NCBI RefSeq assembly: GCF_014356525.2
Contig: NC_052517.1
Span: forward strand, 6,653,500-6,717,499
Length of the DNA stretch: 64,000 bases
DNA from: Nilaparvata lugens
Taxonomy: Eukaryota > Arthropoda > Insecta > Hemiptera > Delphacidae
Reading direction: 5' to 3'
Shown: positions 42,156 to 56,300 of the stretch, in pieces
How the letters are laid out: every line of letters begins with the position of its first letter
How positions within the stretch are numbered: the stretch's first letter is position 1
Notes under the pieces: model-generated
Database searches by the model: none
What the model was told of the DNA's origin: nothing
What the model saw: only the letters and a program-made list of their open reading frames with translations
Program-made: the position numbers and the translations under genes

Positions 42156-43541
42156 ATGTCGGAACGGGGAGAGGAGTCTACACTCCAAGAGTACGAGGAG
42201 GACCAGGGAGATCACGAGACAGACACCACGGAGCGAGAAACCGACCCTCGAGTGTCGTGGGTGTACCGGCTGAGTAAGGAGGAAGCGGTCAGCTACCTGG
42301 AGAGTCTTGGCCTGTCGGCAGTGGGGACTCTGACGGAGCTGAGGAGGAGGATGGTTGAACACCATCGGTCCCGGACCGCTGCGACCTCTCAGACTCGCCG
42401 GGACGATGCTATCCCAGGCACAAGCCGTGTCTACTCCGAGCCGTCCCTCCACAACAGAGTGAATCGACCAACAGGTATAGAGCCGGCACCACACCGCTCT
42501 TCAGGCACGTATAGTCAGGGCGCTGTATGTGATAAGGTAAGAAGTTGGAATTTACGTTTTGATGGTGTATCAGATGCTCCCAGTTTTATCGAGAGGCTCA
42601 CTGAACTTCAGAGCGCATATGGGATATCCGGGGAACAATCTCTTATAGCCCTACCAGAGCTGATGGAGAGAGGGGCCCTACTCTGGATGCGGAATCGTCG
42701 CTCCCAGTGGAGGACGTGGGCTGACTTTGTAGAGGCGTTTAAACTCCGATACTATCCCCATACTTATAGTGACGATCTTGAAAGTCAAATCATTGCAAGG
42801 AAGCAGAGGGAGGGCGAACCGGCTGATGAGTATGCCGAAGCCCTACTCACTTTAATGAGGAGATTAGGAAGTTACGACGGGGATAGGATATATCAGAGGG
42901 TGTATCAGAATTTATTACCCAGATATAAGTTACATGTCCGAAGTGTAGGAGCCCAAAACATAGACCAACTGTTAGATATAACTAGGGAATATGAGGCAAT
43001 CCGTGCTGAGGAAAAACACTCTAGGTTGTCCTCACGGAATACTAAAATCGAGGACAATAAACGGGGAGAAAATTCAGCTAAGGCAACTACTAAACCACGG
43101 GAGACTAAAGTGATAGAAGAGAGTAGTACTAGTCAGGGTCCTGTGTGCTGGAATTGTAAAAAGACAGGACATTGGAGGTCAACTTGCCCCGAGCTTTCTA
43201 AGTGTAAGGAATGTGGGAAAAATCATATTAACGAATCTCCATTTCCCAAGCCCGATAAAATATTCCCTATACCTCAAACTCGGTATACCATATCCTGTAC
43301 CTTATACCTCTTACGCCCCTCCAATCATATTGATCTAATACCGGGTGCGCAGATTCAGTCTGCACACCGACAGCCCGCAGTCTCAGATTGCGAAAACCGT
43401 AACAAAAATTCTATATCATTCCTTGTTAAACTCCATCCCGAGTTCCTCCACCTACAACCTTTATTCCGGGCTTGCAGGTACAGCTTTGCTCGCCGTCAAC
43501 TCGCAGTTGGTTCAGATTGCGTACTACCTTTACAAATATAA
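42156..43541 (+). pseudogene. gag: Truncated gag (first copy, disrupted by the tandem duplication)
   Basis: The frame is the same as the start of the complete gag-pol for about 358 residues, through the CCHC knuckle. At the duplication junction (43225/43226) it enters LTR-derived sequence and ends at 43541. It lacks protease and polymerase and is probably not functional, though it could still make a capsid-like fragment. Confidence 0.85.
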
Positions 43542-43895
43542 TTATTTGTGGGGATCTGATATCCGGATCCGTATCCTTGGTTAAGGTTACCTCAATTCTC
43601 CCTAACACCCAACCTGAATTCCAAGAGCCGAGGGCCGAATCGGCCAACAACGGCACGGGCACACACACTTCCCTTCAAATTAAATACCTCCCGCCAAAGA
43701 CAGAGGGTAAAGAATCAGGACAGGGGGAGAAGTGTAGGTCCAGTATCTCCACCAGTCAATACGGTCACCGACCCCGACCCATACCCGGCTGTAGCTAGTC
43801 CGCGTCGTAGCAATACTTCGCAATTATTAGAAAACCTAGAGGGTGGAATAGGACATTCTAATAAAACTGACGTCTCCCAACGTGAGGCTAAGACG

Positions 43896-43920
43896 TCTGG
43901 CGCCCAAGTAGATCGTGAGC
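43896..43920 (+). other. Second primer-binding site candidate
   Basis: The same TGGCGCCCAAGTAG sequence as at 42107, carried by the tandem duplication. It lies about 30-50 bp upstream of the intact gag-pol start, the normal spacing. Confidence 0.5.
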
Positions 43921-43946
43921 AAAGGTTAAGTAAACCCCAGTGCACG

Positions 43947-46900
43947 ATGTCGGAACGGGGAGAGGAGTCTACACTCCAAGAGTACGAGGAGGACCAGGGA
44001 GATCACGAGACAGACACCACGGAGCGAGAAACCGACCCTCGAGTGTCGTGGGTGTACCGGCTGAGTAAGGAGGAAGCGGTCAGCTACCTGGAGAGTCTTG
44101 GCCTGTCGGCAGTGGGGACTCTGACGGAGCTGAGGAGGAGGATGGTTGAACACCATCGGTCCCGGACCGCTGCGACCTCTCAGACTCGCCGGGACGATGC
44201 TATCCCAGGCACAAGCCGTGTCTACTCCGAGCCGTCCCTCCACAACAGAGTGAATCGACCAACAGGTATAGAGCCGGCACCACACCGCTCTTCAGGCACG
44301 TATAGTCAGGGCGCTGTATGTGATAAGGTAAGAAGTTGGAATTTACGTTTTGATGGTGTATCAGATGCTCCCAGTTTTATCGAGAGGCTCACTGAACTTC
44401 AGTGCGCATATGGGATATCCGGGGAACAATCTCTTATAGCCCTACCAGAGCTGATGGAGAGAGGGGCCCTACTCTGGATGCGGAATCGTCGCTCCCAGTG
44501 GAGGACGTGGGCTGACTTTGTAGAGGCGTTTAAACTCCGATACTATCCCCATACTTATAGTGACGATCTTGAAAGTCAAATCATTGCAAGGAAGCAGAGG
44601 GAGGGCGAACCGGCTGATGAGTATGCCGAAGCCCTACTCACTTTAATGAGGAGATTAGGAAGTTACGACGGGGATAGGATATATCAGAGGGTGTATCAGA
44701 ATTTATTACCCAGATATAAGTTACATGTCCGAAGTGTAGGAGCCCAAAACATAGACCAACTGTTAGATATAACTAGGGAATATGAGGCAATCCGTGCTGA
44801 GGAAAAACACTCTAGGTTGTCCTCACGGAATACTAAAATCGAGGACAATAAACGGGGAGAAAATTCAGCTAAGGCAACTACTAAACCACGGGAGACTAAA
44901 GTGATAGAAGAGAGTAGTACTAGTCAGGGTCCTGTGTGCTGGAATTGTAAAAAGACAGGACATTGGAGGTCAACTTGCCCCGAGCTTTCTAAGTGTAAGG
45001 AATGTGGGAAAAATCATGATCAGTGTAACTGTAAGTCCCAGAGTAAAAGATCGTCGGGAAATTCAGTAATTCATTCAACAAAGATTTTAAGCCCCAGAAC
45101 CGTGTCAGGAGATACACGGACTTTCATTGATGTGAGTTTGGCGAACCAGAAATTTGTCGCTTTGATTGATACAGGATCGGAAAAATCCTACATCAGTACA
45201 CAAGTTCTGAGAGCATTAGAACGTGAGGGGTCAGTAAAGAAAGAAAACTGCACACATAAAGCGATACTCGCTGATGGGAAGTCTGCTCTCCTCTCGATAA
45301 AAGTTTTTACCCAATTGAAAATAGAAAATATTTCTGTTTCTTTCCAGGCTGTAGTGATGGAAGGCCTTAAGCCTGACGTGTTGCTAGGAGTGTCATTTAT
45401 GATTCAGCATAATTTAACTATCAATATGAGGCATAATAGAGTAGAATGGGAACCAGAGATAGTGGGAGCTATACGTGGTAGTAAGAGTTCAGCGAATACT
45501 TCTAAGGTGTCGACTGTAGCTGCCGTTAGACCAAGTAGGGAGGTCGGAGATAACGGGGTGTACATGTACGTAGGAGTAGAGGGGGTGGACCTGAATGCCG
45601 CTATAGATACCTCATCTCAAAAGTCATACGTTTCTAGTGAGATCGCGAAACGTCTTAAAATAGAAGGAGAGACCACTTTACCGGTCACTGTATGTGGCAA
45701 GGAGTATAAGTGGCAAGTGTCAGTTGTCCCAGATATTGAACCTCGTATGATTTTAGGAGTGGAAAATCTGCGTAAGATGGGAGCTGTATTAGAAATGCAA
45801 CCCCAGGGAGTCCGATTACGGAGTAGGGAAGGGGAAGGTAGGTTATCAGTTGTCTCTGAGCAGGAGAAATTCGATAATTTTCTGGAAGAAGAAATCCGGA
45901 AATTCTCTTCACTCCCAGGACGGACCCATATCTTGAAACACAAAATAAAACTCCAGGAAGGAGTTGAACCCTTCAGACTTCGTCCCTATCCCAGGAACCC
46001 TATCATGCAAAAAGTGATCGATGAGGAAGTCGATACAATGCTTGAACAGGGAGTCATAGAACCCAGCTGTAGCTCGTGGAGTTCTCCTATCGTATTAGTA
46101 AAAAAATCGAATGGGAAAATAAGGTTTTGTATTGATTTTCGTAAACTTAATTCTGTGACTCATAGAGATGCTTACCCCCTCCCAAATATGACTGGTATTT
46201 TAGACAGGCTTCGCGATGCTAAATATATATCTACTATTGATCTGAAGAGTGGTTATTGGCAAGTTCCGTTAGATGAGGAGAGTAAAGAATTGACTGCTTT
46301 CATAGTGCCGGGCAGAGGTCTATTTCAATTTAAAGTGATGCCTTTCGGCTTACACTCAGCTGGAGCTACCTTTCAACGTTTGCTAGATCAGGTGATAGGG
46401 CCTAAACTCGAACCGTATGCGTTCGCGTACTTAGACGATGTGGTAGTATTAGGGGAGACTCTTGAATCCCATAGAGAACATCTCGCAGAGGTTTTCCAGA
46501 GGTTGAGAGACGCAGGTCTAATTATAAATAAAGATAAGTGCAATTTTCTGAAATCTGAGCTGAAATACTTAGGTCATATTGTGACAGAGCAAGGCCTCCG
46601 TACCGACCCGGAAACGATTAGGGCTGTTAGAGATTTCCCTACCCCGCAGCGTGTTAAATCTCTCAGGAGCTTCCTAGGGTTAGCCTCCTGGTACCGTAGG
46701 TTCGTCCCTAATTTTTCAGAGCTAGCAAATCCGTTACATCGTTTGTTAAAGTTGAAGGTGAATTGGCAGTGGGGAGAAGAGGAGGAAACGGCATTTCAGA
46801 AAATCAAAGATGCTTTAACCTGTGCCCCAGTATTAACCTACCCTCATTTTGAGTTGCCCTTTGTGATTCAGACCGATGCCTCCGACGAAGGGTTGGGAGC

Positions 46901-48668
46901 TGTCTTGACTCAGGAGATTAATGGTGAGGAGAAAGTTATTGCTTATGCGAGTAGGGGTTTAAGAGGTCCCGAAGTCCGATATACCACAACCGAGAAAGAG
47001 TGTCTAGCTGTGATATATGCCCTGAGAAAATTTAAGTCATATGTGGAAGGTTACGAAATTACTGTGATTACCGACCATCAGTCCTTGAAGTGGTTGCATG
47101 CCATTCCCCATCCCACTGGTCGTTTAGCACGATGGGTAATGGAAATGCAACAATATAATTTGAAAATAAAATATAGGAAAGGGAAGTTCAACATAGTTCC
47201 AGATGTACTCTCACGCACCCCCTGTAAGGAGGAGCTCACTTCGGGAGAAACGAACTCCGAGGGTGGGGTGGCCCCTATCGCTATTGGTCGAGAGAACGAC
47301 GATAGCTGGGTAAAGAAAATTAAATCATTACTGATTGCAGACCCCGAGAAATTCCCCGACTATACAGTTAGAGATGGGTTGTTGTATAGACATATTTGGC
47401 CTAGGAGGCGGCTCCAGGAAGAGCAGAGTGCTGAGGGGTGGAAGCTTTGTGTCCCAGTGAGCTGTCGCTCTGAAGTTTTACAACAAAATCATAATGCTCC
47501 TACCGCGGGTCACTTTGGCATATATCGTACATATGACAAGATAGCGCGCCTATATTATTGGCCTGGATTGTTTAATGATGTTGCCACCTATGTACGGAGG
47601 TGTGATGACTGCATTAAAATTAAGGTAGAACAGAGGACCCCATATGGTCGCATGAAAAATCCCCGTAAATTGTTTCACCCTTGGGAGACTGTCAGTACTG
47701 ACTTAGTCGGCCCGTTACCCCGTTCCAAGTTAGGACACCGTTACATAGTCGTGTTTCAAGATCAGTTCACTAAGTGGACGGAAGTGGCCGCCCTATCTAA
47801 GGCAGATAGCGCAGGAGTCACGAAAGCTTTCCGTGAATTGATTGTCACACGGTATGGAGCACCTAGGATGCTCATTTGTGACAATGGAACCCAATACACT
47901 AGCAAGTATTTTCGCTCGTATTGTGAGGATAATGGCGTGAATGTGTTTTTCACCCCCCCATATTCTCCTAGTTGTAATCCTACTGAAAGAGTGAACCGTG
48001 TACTCAAAACTATGATACAAATCTTTGTAGGAGAGAACCACTCGGATTGGGACCGATATTTAAGAGAATTTTGTTTTGCGATGAATACAACTATTCATCA
48101 AGGCACCCAATATACTCCAGCTTATCTCAACTTCGGTAGGGAATTGAGGGCTCCAGGTGAGTCCGCATTCGAGTCTCAAGACGATCCACGTACGCAGGGT
48201 TTTGAAAGTAGTCAGGCCACGCTACAGAAAAATATTAAGGTATTAATTCAAACCAGGAAAATTGTAGTGGATAATTTGGATAAAGCATATAGGGATGCTA
48301 GCCGTTATTATAATCTTCGGAGGCGAGATGTTAAGCTATCCCCAGGTCAGTTGATATATAAGAGAGAACATTATTTATCTTCGGGAGTTGACCAGTTCGC
48401 CGCGAAACTCGCTCCAAAGTTCTCAGGCCCCTGGAAGGTAGTTGAGATATTGAGTCCTACAGTAGTGAAGGTTAAAGTAGCAGAGAATAAATCTGTGACT
48501 GTTCATGTGAAAGACATTAAGTTGTTGCCCCCATGTGTAGAGGAGGAGGAGGAGGAATCTAGCTCCGAAGAACAGGCGAACGCAAATTGCGTTGGTGGAG
48601 TGAAGTGCGGGTTGCCTATACTAGCCTTAGACGGCGCAAGGTACGGGAGAAGCACTTTATTCAACTAG
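43947..48668 (+). CDS. gag-pol: Gag-Pol polyprotein of a Ty3/gypsy retrotransposon
   Basis: One uninterrupted frame of 1,573 codons. Domains in order: SAP-like N-terminal segment (about residues 32-70, RLSKEEAVSYLESLGL), retrotransposon gag/capsid (about 125-290), CCHC zinc knuckle (about 331-344) with a second C-rich stretch, aspartic protease with DTGS (about 406), reverse transcriptase with YLDD (about 828-831), RNase H with TDAS (about 976) and TDHQSLKWL, integrase HHCC zinc finger (about 1181-1235), and integrase D, D, E at about 1251, 1312 and 1347, with 34 residues between the last two. It ends in an acidic tail. Protease, RT, RNase H, integrase order is that of Ty3/gypsy. Gag and Pol share one frame with no visible stop or shift. 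All catalytic residues looked for are present, so this copy may be active. Confidence 0.95.
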   Translation: MSERGEESTLQEYEEDQGDHETDTTERETDPRVSWVYRLSKEEAVSYLESLGLSAVGTLTELRRRMVEHHRSRTAATSQTRRDDAIPGTSRVYSEPSLHNRVNRPTGIEPAPHRSSGTYSQGAVCDKVRSWNLRFDGVSDAPSFIERLTELQCAYGISGEQSLIALPELMERGALLWMRNRRSQWRTWADFVEAFKLRYYPHTYSDDLESQIIARKQREGEPADEYAEALLTLMRRLGSYDGDRIYQRVYQNLLPRYKLHVRSVGAQNIDQLLDITREYEAIRAEEKHSRLSSRNTKIEDNKRGENSAKATTKPRETKVIEESSTSQGPVCWNCKKTGHWRSTCPELSKCKECGKNHDQCNCKSQSKRSSGNSVIHSTKILSPRTVSGDTRTFIDVSLANQKFVALIDTGSEKSYISTQVLRALEREGSVKKENCTHKAILADGKSALLSIKVFTQLKIENISVSFQAVVMEGLKPDVLLGVSFMIQHNLTINMRHNRVEWEPEIVGAIRGSKSSANTSKVSTVAAVRPSREVGDNGVYMYVGVEGVDLNAAIDTSSQKSYVSSEIAKRLKIEGETTLPVTVCGKEYKWQVSVVPDIEPRMILGVENLRKMGAVLEMQPQGVRLRSREGEGRLSVVSEQEKFDNFLEEEIRKFSSLPGRTHILKHKIKLQEGVEPFRLRPYPRNPIMQKVIDEEVDTMLEQGVIEPSCSSWSSPIVLVKKSNGKIRFCIDFRKLNSVTHRDAYPLPNMTGILDRLRDAKYISTIDLKSGYWQVPLDEESKELTAFIVPGRGLFQFKVMPFGLHSAGATFQRLLDQVIGPKLEPYAFAYLDDVVVLGETLESHREHLAEVFQRLRDAGLIINKDKCNFLKSELKYLGHIVTEQGLRTDPETIRAVRDFPTPQRVKSLRSFLGLASWYRRFVPNFSELANPLHRLLKLKVNWQWGEEEETAFQKIKDALTCAPVLTYPHFELPFVIQTDASDEGLGAVLTQEINGEEKVIAYASRGLRGPEVRYTTTEKECLAVIYALRKFKSYVEGYEITVITDHQSLKWLHAIPHPTGRLARWVMEMQQYNLKIKYRKGKFNIVPDVLSRTPCKEELTSGETNSEGGVAPIAIGRENDDSWVKKIKSLLIADPEKFPDYTVRDGLLYRHIWPRRRLQEEQSAEGWKLCVPVSCRSEVLQQNHNAPTAGHFGIYRTYDKIARLYYWPGLFNDVATYVRRCDDCIKIKVEQRTPYGRMKNPRKLFHPWETVSTDLVGPLPRSKLGHRYIVVFQDQFTKWTEVAALSKADSAGVTKAFRELIVTRYGAPRMLICDNGTQYTSKYFRSYCEDNGVNVFFTPPYSPSCNPTERVNRVLKTMIQIFVGENHSDWDRYLREFCFAMNTTIHQGTQYTPAYLNFGRELRAPGESAFESQDDPRTQGFESSQATLQKNIKVLIQTRKIVVDNLDKAYRDASRYYNLRRRDVKLSPGQLIYKREHYLSSGVDQFAAKLAPKFSGPWKVVEILSPTVVKVKVAENKSVTVHVKDIKLLPPCVEEEEEESSSEEQANANCVGGVKCGLPILALDGARYGRSTLFN

Positions 48669-49087
48669 TTATTACGTTTCCCGTTAGATGCCGCGACAGG
48701 GTTGATTCACTGGTTTCTTGCTCCTTCTCTCGTCGCATCGCATAAGACGTTCGAACCTTTTCTTTCAGGATATTTTTGTTATCTGTTTATTGTAGGGTTG
48801 CTTTTATCGCGTTCCCGATAATGATAATCTTGTCTTTCTACACTGTCGTTACCTGAATATTTTTGTATAAGCCCATCTAGTCGTCTTTCTATTGCTTCAG
48901 TAGTGCTTCGACTCTCTTAGCAGTATGGCGCCTCGTCTTGGTCTACTTGATCGCTTTTTATCCATCGCTGAAATGTGTTCACGTAATGTGAAAAGTAGGG
49001 AGGATGTGGTGTGGTTGTAGCCGGTATTCCCGACGTCGCCTTGTACGTTCAACGCCAATCCCCCCCCCCTCCTTAGTAGGAGTGGGG
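48669..49087. other. Region between pol and 3-prime LTR, with polypurine tract
   Basis: About 420 bp without a frame. It ends in a C run (CCCCCCCCTCC) and then AGGAGTGGGG directly against the LTR start TGTCAC at 49088. That purine stretch is the expected plus-strand primer. No env is present. Confidence 0.75.
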
Positions 49088-52445
<3,358 letters not shown>

Positions 52446-52795
52446 TTAGAGCCGGTTTCCGAGTTCGGGATTCAGCCAAGACCTAGACTTTAAACAGCTG
52501 AAGTCAGAAAATGGCTTTCCAAAACGGGGCACAGTCGCAGTTTTTATGACAATCTGTATTTTCTCATTTCTATAATTTGAAACGTTTTTCCTTGAGGAAA
52601 TGAAACATACAAAATAGCTGAAACTTTACACAATTTTCTCTTCATTTTATTTCGTTTTCAATTTTCTAGTTTTTCGAAATTTAATTTGAACGTGGACTGC
52701 GACTACGCTCCGTTTTGGAAAGCCAATTTTCTGACTCCAGCTGTTTAAAGTCTAGAACTTAGCTAAATCCCGAGCTCAGAAATCGGCCCTAATGC
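52446..52795. mobile_element. Family I MITE
   Basis: AGAGCCGGTTTCCGAGTTCG at the left and CTCAGAAATCGGCCCT at the right, with AACAGCTGAAGTCAGAAAA arms. More diverged than 29272-29641. Confidence 0.75.
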
Positions 52796-52833
52796 CATTA
52801 CAAGGTCAAAAAATATATTATATTAAAGGAAAG

Positions 52834-53043
52834 AATTGGCTTTTACACGTACGGGATAGGAAATTCACAAATGGCGCATCATCACGTCTCAACTACGCAA
52901 CTGATTACGGTAACTTGAAATTTTGGATATAGATTCTTAATTAACCGAGGATGTTAATGGATCTATTTTCAATAGGTGGGTCAAGTTTCTACTTTATCAA
53001 GTTTTTAATTAGACCCTTGCGGAGCACGGGTTACCTGCTAGTC
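52834..53043 (+). mobile_element. Family J element
   Basis: GGCTTTTACACGTACGGGAT at the left and GGAGCACGGGTTACCTGCTA at the right; the interior has ACGTCTCAACTACGCAACTG, as in 4001-4218 in reverse. Confidence 0.65.
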
Positions 53044-53344
53044 AAGAATATAAGCGTTTGAAGAGAAAAACAATTTAAAAATTAATCCAGAATATTATAA
53101 TTTTGTACACATCTGTATTCACTTTTCTATCTTTTCGTCAGGTGAGTTATAATTCAAATTTCAATTTCATTTACTCCTCTATTTTGTGGGTTAAGTAGAA
53201 GAGGAGGACCGAGGATGGTTCTAGGCCCATTTTCAATTTTCCAAGATTTCATTACAGCAAGTTTTCAGTTTGTAAAGTTTTAGGGGCTCTTATTGGCACA
53301 ACTTCGCCCACATCACTTGTAATTGAACGTTTTTTGTTTTATTT
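53044..53344. other. TSSK intron 4, nothing assigned
   Basis: AT-rich. The phrase CAAGTTTTCAGTTTGTAAAG near 53257 echoes family J, but no element could be delimited. Confidence 0.35.
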
Positions 53345-53360
53345 AATAATTTCTATTGCT

Positions 53361-53520
53361 CTACAGCCCATTGTGGGCTTTGGCCTCCTCCACAACATTC
53401 CTCCAAACATTTCTATCCATTATAAATCCTCTCCATCCTCTATAATACATCCTTATCAAATCATCCCTTATCTCATCTTCTCATCGTATTCTTGGTTTTC
53501 CTTGTTTTCTTCTCGAGTGA
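53361..53520 (-). pseudogene. Degenerate RTE-like LINE C-terminus
   Basis: On the minus strand the residues RDDLIRMYYRGWRGF and MDRNVWRNVVEEAKAHNGL precede a stop at 53361-53363. DR..WR..VEEAKAH is a hallmark ending of arthropod RTE-type ORF2 proteins. An in-frame TGA lies where a Trp codon is usual, after GKPRIR. It is a dead fragment. Confidence 0.7.
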
Positions 53521-53584
53521 AGCTTCTCTTTAAGCACTTTTTTGTTTTATTTTGCACCAAAATTTAGAGCTTACTGAACGAGCT

Positions 53585-53758
53585 CTTGCGAGCTCTCACT
53601 TTTGACTTACTGAAGGGCAAAGTCGTTGTAAATCTGTTCGTATGTTCTACAATAACTTTAGAAAGAATTGATCAATCAGCTTCGAATTTTGAACACATAT
53701 TCTTCGAACCTTTTTACCGGTCAAGTTCGTTGGACAACAAAATTGACTCACTCCTTCG
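53585..53758 (-). repeat. Dispersed repeat, inverted copy of 34975-35150
   Basis: CAATCAGCTTCGAATTTTGA, CAAGTTCGTTGGACAAC and ACTCACTCCTTCG are the reverse complement of sequence in TSSK intron 2. Confidence 0.6.
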
Positions 53759-53795
53759 TGGTTAGGTTAGGTATAACCTAACCTAACCTAACCTT
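53759..53795. repeat. Short interstitial TTAGG/CCTAA telomere-like repeats, inverted
   Basis: GGTTAGGTTAGG is followed, after TATA, by AACCTAACCTAACCTAACC. TTAGG is the canonical insect telomere unit. Two units face about four in the opposite orientation, a head-to-head layout. Confidence 0.75.
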
Positions 53796-54087
53796 TGTAA
53801 CAGGTGTAGGTTTGTTATATCCATTCAGGATATAACAAAAAAATTGAAAGGCATAAAGAAAAAATGTGTTGTGATTTAGTCAGCTGAAGAATTCATTGCA
53901 TGCAATTACTACAGTTTTTCCATTCATTCATTCATAACATCAGCTGATGCTATTTGGGAGTTATCACACAGACAGTCATTCATGCGCTGACACATGATTC
54001 CAGCTGGTTAATATACGGTACAACATAATTCACAACTTTTACATCAACAAACTGATGCGGGTTGAGATATCAATATGTGACTTTTGC

Positions 54088-54226
54088 CATTTATTACTTT
54101 CCTTGCCCTATTACCATAGGTAAGGAAAGTATTGTTTTCCGAAAAAAATTAAGGTACCCCAATTTCTTAATTTCTATACGTTTCATGGTCCCCTGAGTCC
54201 AAGAAAGTGGTTTTTGGGTATTGGTC

Positions 54227-54314
<88 letters not shown>

Positions 54315-55008
54315 AGTGTATGTGCGTCTGTGTACACGATATCTCAAGTCCCAATTAACGGAATGACTTAAAATTTGGAACTTAAGGTCCTTACAGTATA
54401 AGGATTCGACACGAATAATTTCGATCAAATGCAATTCAAGATGGCGGCTAAAATGACGAAAATGTTGTCAAAAACAGGGTTTTTCGCGATTTTCTCGAAA
54501 ACGGATCCAACGATTTTGATCAGATTTATACCCAAAATAGTCATTGATAAGCTGTATCATCTGCCATAAGTCCCATATCTGTAAAAATTTCAGGAGCTCC
54601 GCCTCATCTATGCAAAGTTTGATTTTAGATTCCCAATTATCAGGCTTCAGATACAATTTAAACAAAAAAAAAATCAAGTGGAAAAAATTGAGCATGAAAA
54701 TCTCTACAATTAATGTGCAGTAACATTTTCACCTAAAATTGAAAATAAGCTCGAAATTCGAGAAAATGTGATTATTCAATTGCAAACTGTTGGCAACTGT
54801 TGATTCTATTAAATCATTCACTATGAAGAGATAGCACACATCGTGTGTCTCCAGCTACACAAGCTATCAGCTATCAAGCTATCAGCTATCCTGTCACCAG
54901 CTGGCTCAAATCTTTGAATAGTAGACTCTTATGCGCGTGAACACTAGCGTCACGTGATCAATTTTCTTAACGGCAAGGAAAGTAGTGTGAGTGCGGCACA
55001 CCAGATTT
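54088..55008 (-). mobile_element. Family C element, reverse copy
   Basis: Starts TACTTTCCTTGCCCTATTAC and ends GTGCGGCACACCAGATTTT. It contains a TG tract at 54232-54311. The minus strand keeps the short frame shared with 24667 and 38135, with a few changes and a small insertion. Confidence 0.75.
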
Positions 55009-55223
55009 TTTTCTCTTGGAACTGTGTATCGAAATCATGTATTACATGACCACCTTCTCTTCCCAAAAAAATAAATTTGGATTCATTGGGAGGGACACAG
55101 ATGTTGAAGCGACAGAGTATTTTTTTATTTCAAATAGGATCCCCAATGAAACCTACTGTCAAATTATTTCTGTTAGAGAAATTCAGCTGTTTCCATGATT
55201 TTCATCAACTCTGTATAATCATA

Positions 55224-55473
55224 GATAAACAATAGCTTGAGTAGATATCCCATGCTATAGGGCGTTTATGTCGCAACTTTTATTGTTATCTCAAGCCGAT
55301 AGTCCACGTAGTTCTTTCCCGTGAAGCTGTGTGACGCTCATACACTCTCACCCCAACAAGACAGTAAAAACCGACAGTAATCGATAATAATCGGCTTGAG
55401 ATAACAGTGAAGTTGCGACATAAACGCCCTATACCATGGGATATCTACTTACGCTATTGTTTCTCTATGGTAT
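55224..55473. mobile_element. Family K palindromic MITE
   Basis: ATAGATAAACAATAGCTTGAG at the left, ACGCTATTGTTTCTCTATGG at the right, with long inverted arms through GGCGTTTATGTCGCAACTT. Confidence 0.75.
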
Positions 55474-55613
55474 AACTGAAAGTTGGGGGTTTCAAAGTAC
55501 AACAGTTCTTGAGCGAGTTCTCGAACCCAGAGGGCTACTAGTGTTATATGAAGTGCAAATAAAATACATTAATATCCATCTAAACTATTAAAAAATCGTT
55601 TTTTATCTTCCAG

Positions 55614-55804
55614 GGCCTACCATATAACCCAAAAATGTACGATGTCTGGTCATTGGGTTGTATTTTGTACATTATGCTGACCGCTAGAATGCCATATGAT
55701 GATTCCAATATTACTAAAATGTTGTATGTGCAATTGCATGCTATTCTTTCATTTCCAACCAAATCTGAATTCAAGATAAGCCACGATATGAAGAAATTCA
55801 TTAT
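55614..55804 (+). CDS. TSSK-like kinase, exon 5 (C-lobe)
   Basis: A 191-nt exon between CTTCCAG and GTGAGT. It encodes [19 protein letters not shown], containing the helix F Asp (about residue 217) and W-SLG, then [18 protein letters not shown] and K(V/M)YD.WSLG are typical of TSSKs. It ends with two bases (AT) that join G of exon 6 to make Met 271. Confidence 0.92.
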
Positions 55805-55870
55805 GTGAGTACGGTAGATTGATAATATTTGCTAATCTATAATATTCATTGGAAAATAATCTATAATATA

Positions 55871-55981
55871 ATTCTTCTTCTTTTCTTCTTCTTCTTCTTC
55901 TTCTTCTTCTTCTTCTTCTTCTTCTTCTTCTTCTTCTTCTTCTTCTTCTTCTTCTTCTTCTTCTTCTTCTTCTTCTTCTTG
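55871..55981. repeat. TTC microsatellite in TSSK intron 5
   Basis: Nearly perfect CTT/TTC triplet run of about 110 bp, 66 bp after the exon 5 donor. Confidence 0.95.
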
Positions 55982-56092
55982 AAAGGTAGATTTACATGTA
56001 TTTAGGAGTGTATCTATTCATTCATTGATTTTCAAATATTTTTTAATTATTCAATTATTTTAAATATTTTATCATTTTTGAATAATTTGCAG

Positions 56093-56300
56093 GCATTTAT
56101 TGGAGCCAGATGTGACTAGACGAGCAACCATAAATCAAGTATATACTGAATTGACTCAGCTACCACCAATAACACCTCAAAATTGTGTCAAACCGAAAAA
56201 TTCTGTCCAGAAACTAACTGGGAAAAAATCTATAGGTCAAGCAGAAATGGATTATTTACGGATGAAATTGAAGAAGTGTAAAATTCCTCACAATTTTTAG
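56093..56300 (+). CDS. TSSK-like kinase, exon 6 (C-terminus)
   Basis: Starts after AATTTGCAG. It encodes HLLEPDVTRRATINQVY, matching the TSSK HMLQPDV..R end of the kinase fold with the conserved helix I Arg, followed by a short basic tail (KKSIGQAEMDYLRMKLKKCK) and stop TAG at 56298-56300. The tail is not recognised as a known domain. Confidence 0.9.

Larger units (their letters stand above)
41435..45016 (+). repeat. 1,791-bp tandem duplication inside the retrotransposon
   Basis: 41435-43225 and 43226-45016 are almost identical and cover the LTR end, primer-binding site and gag up to the zinc knuckle. The first gag copy therefore stops being gag after CKECGKNH and reads into LTR sequence. 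I saw only two or three base differences (for example AGAGCGC at 42611 against AGTGCGC at 44402). Confidence 0.92.

Noticed and set aside
48541..49087. Envelope gene after pol
   Set aside because: Only an acidic Pol tail and about 420 bp without a frame precede the LTR; no signal peptide or transmembrane protein.
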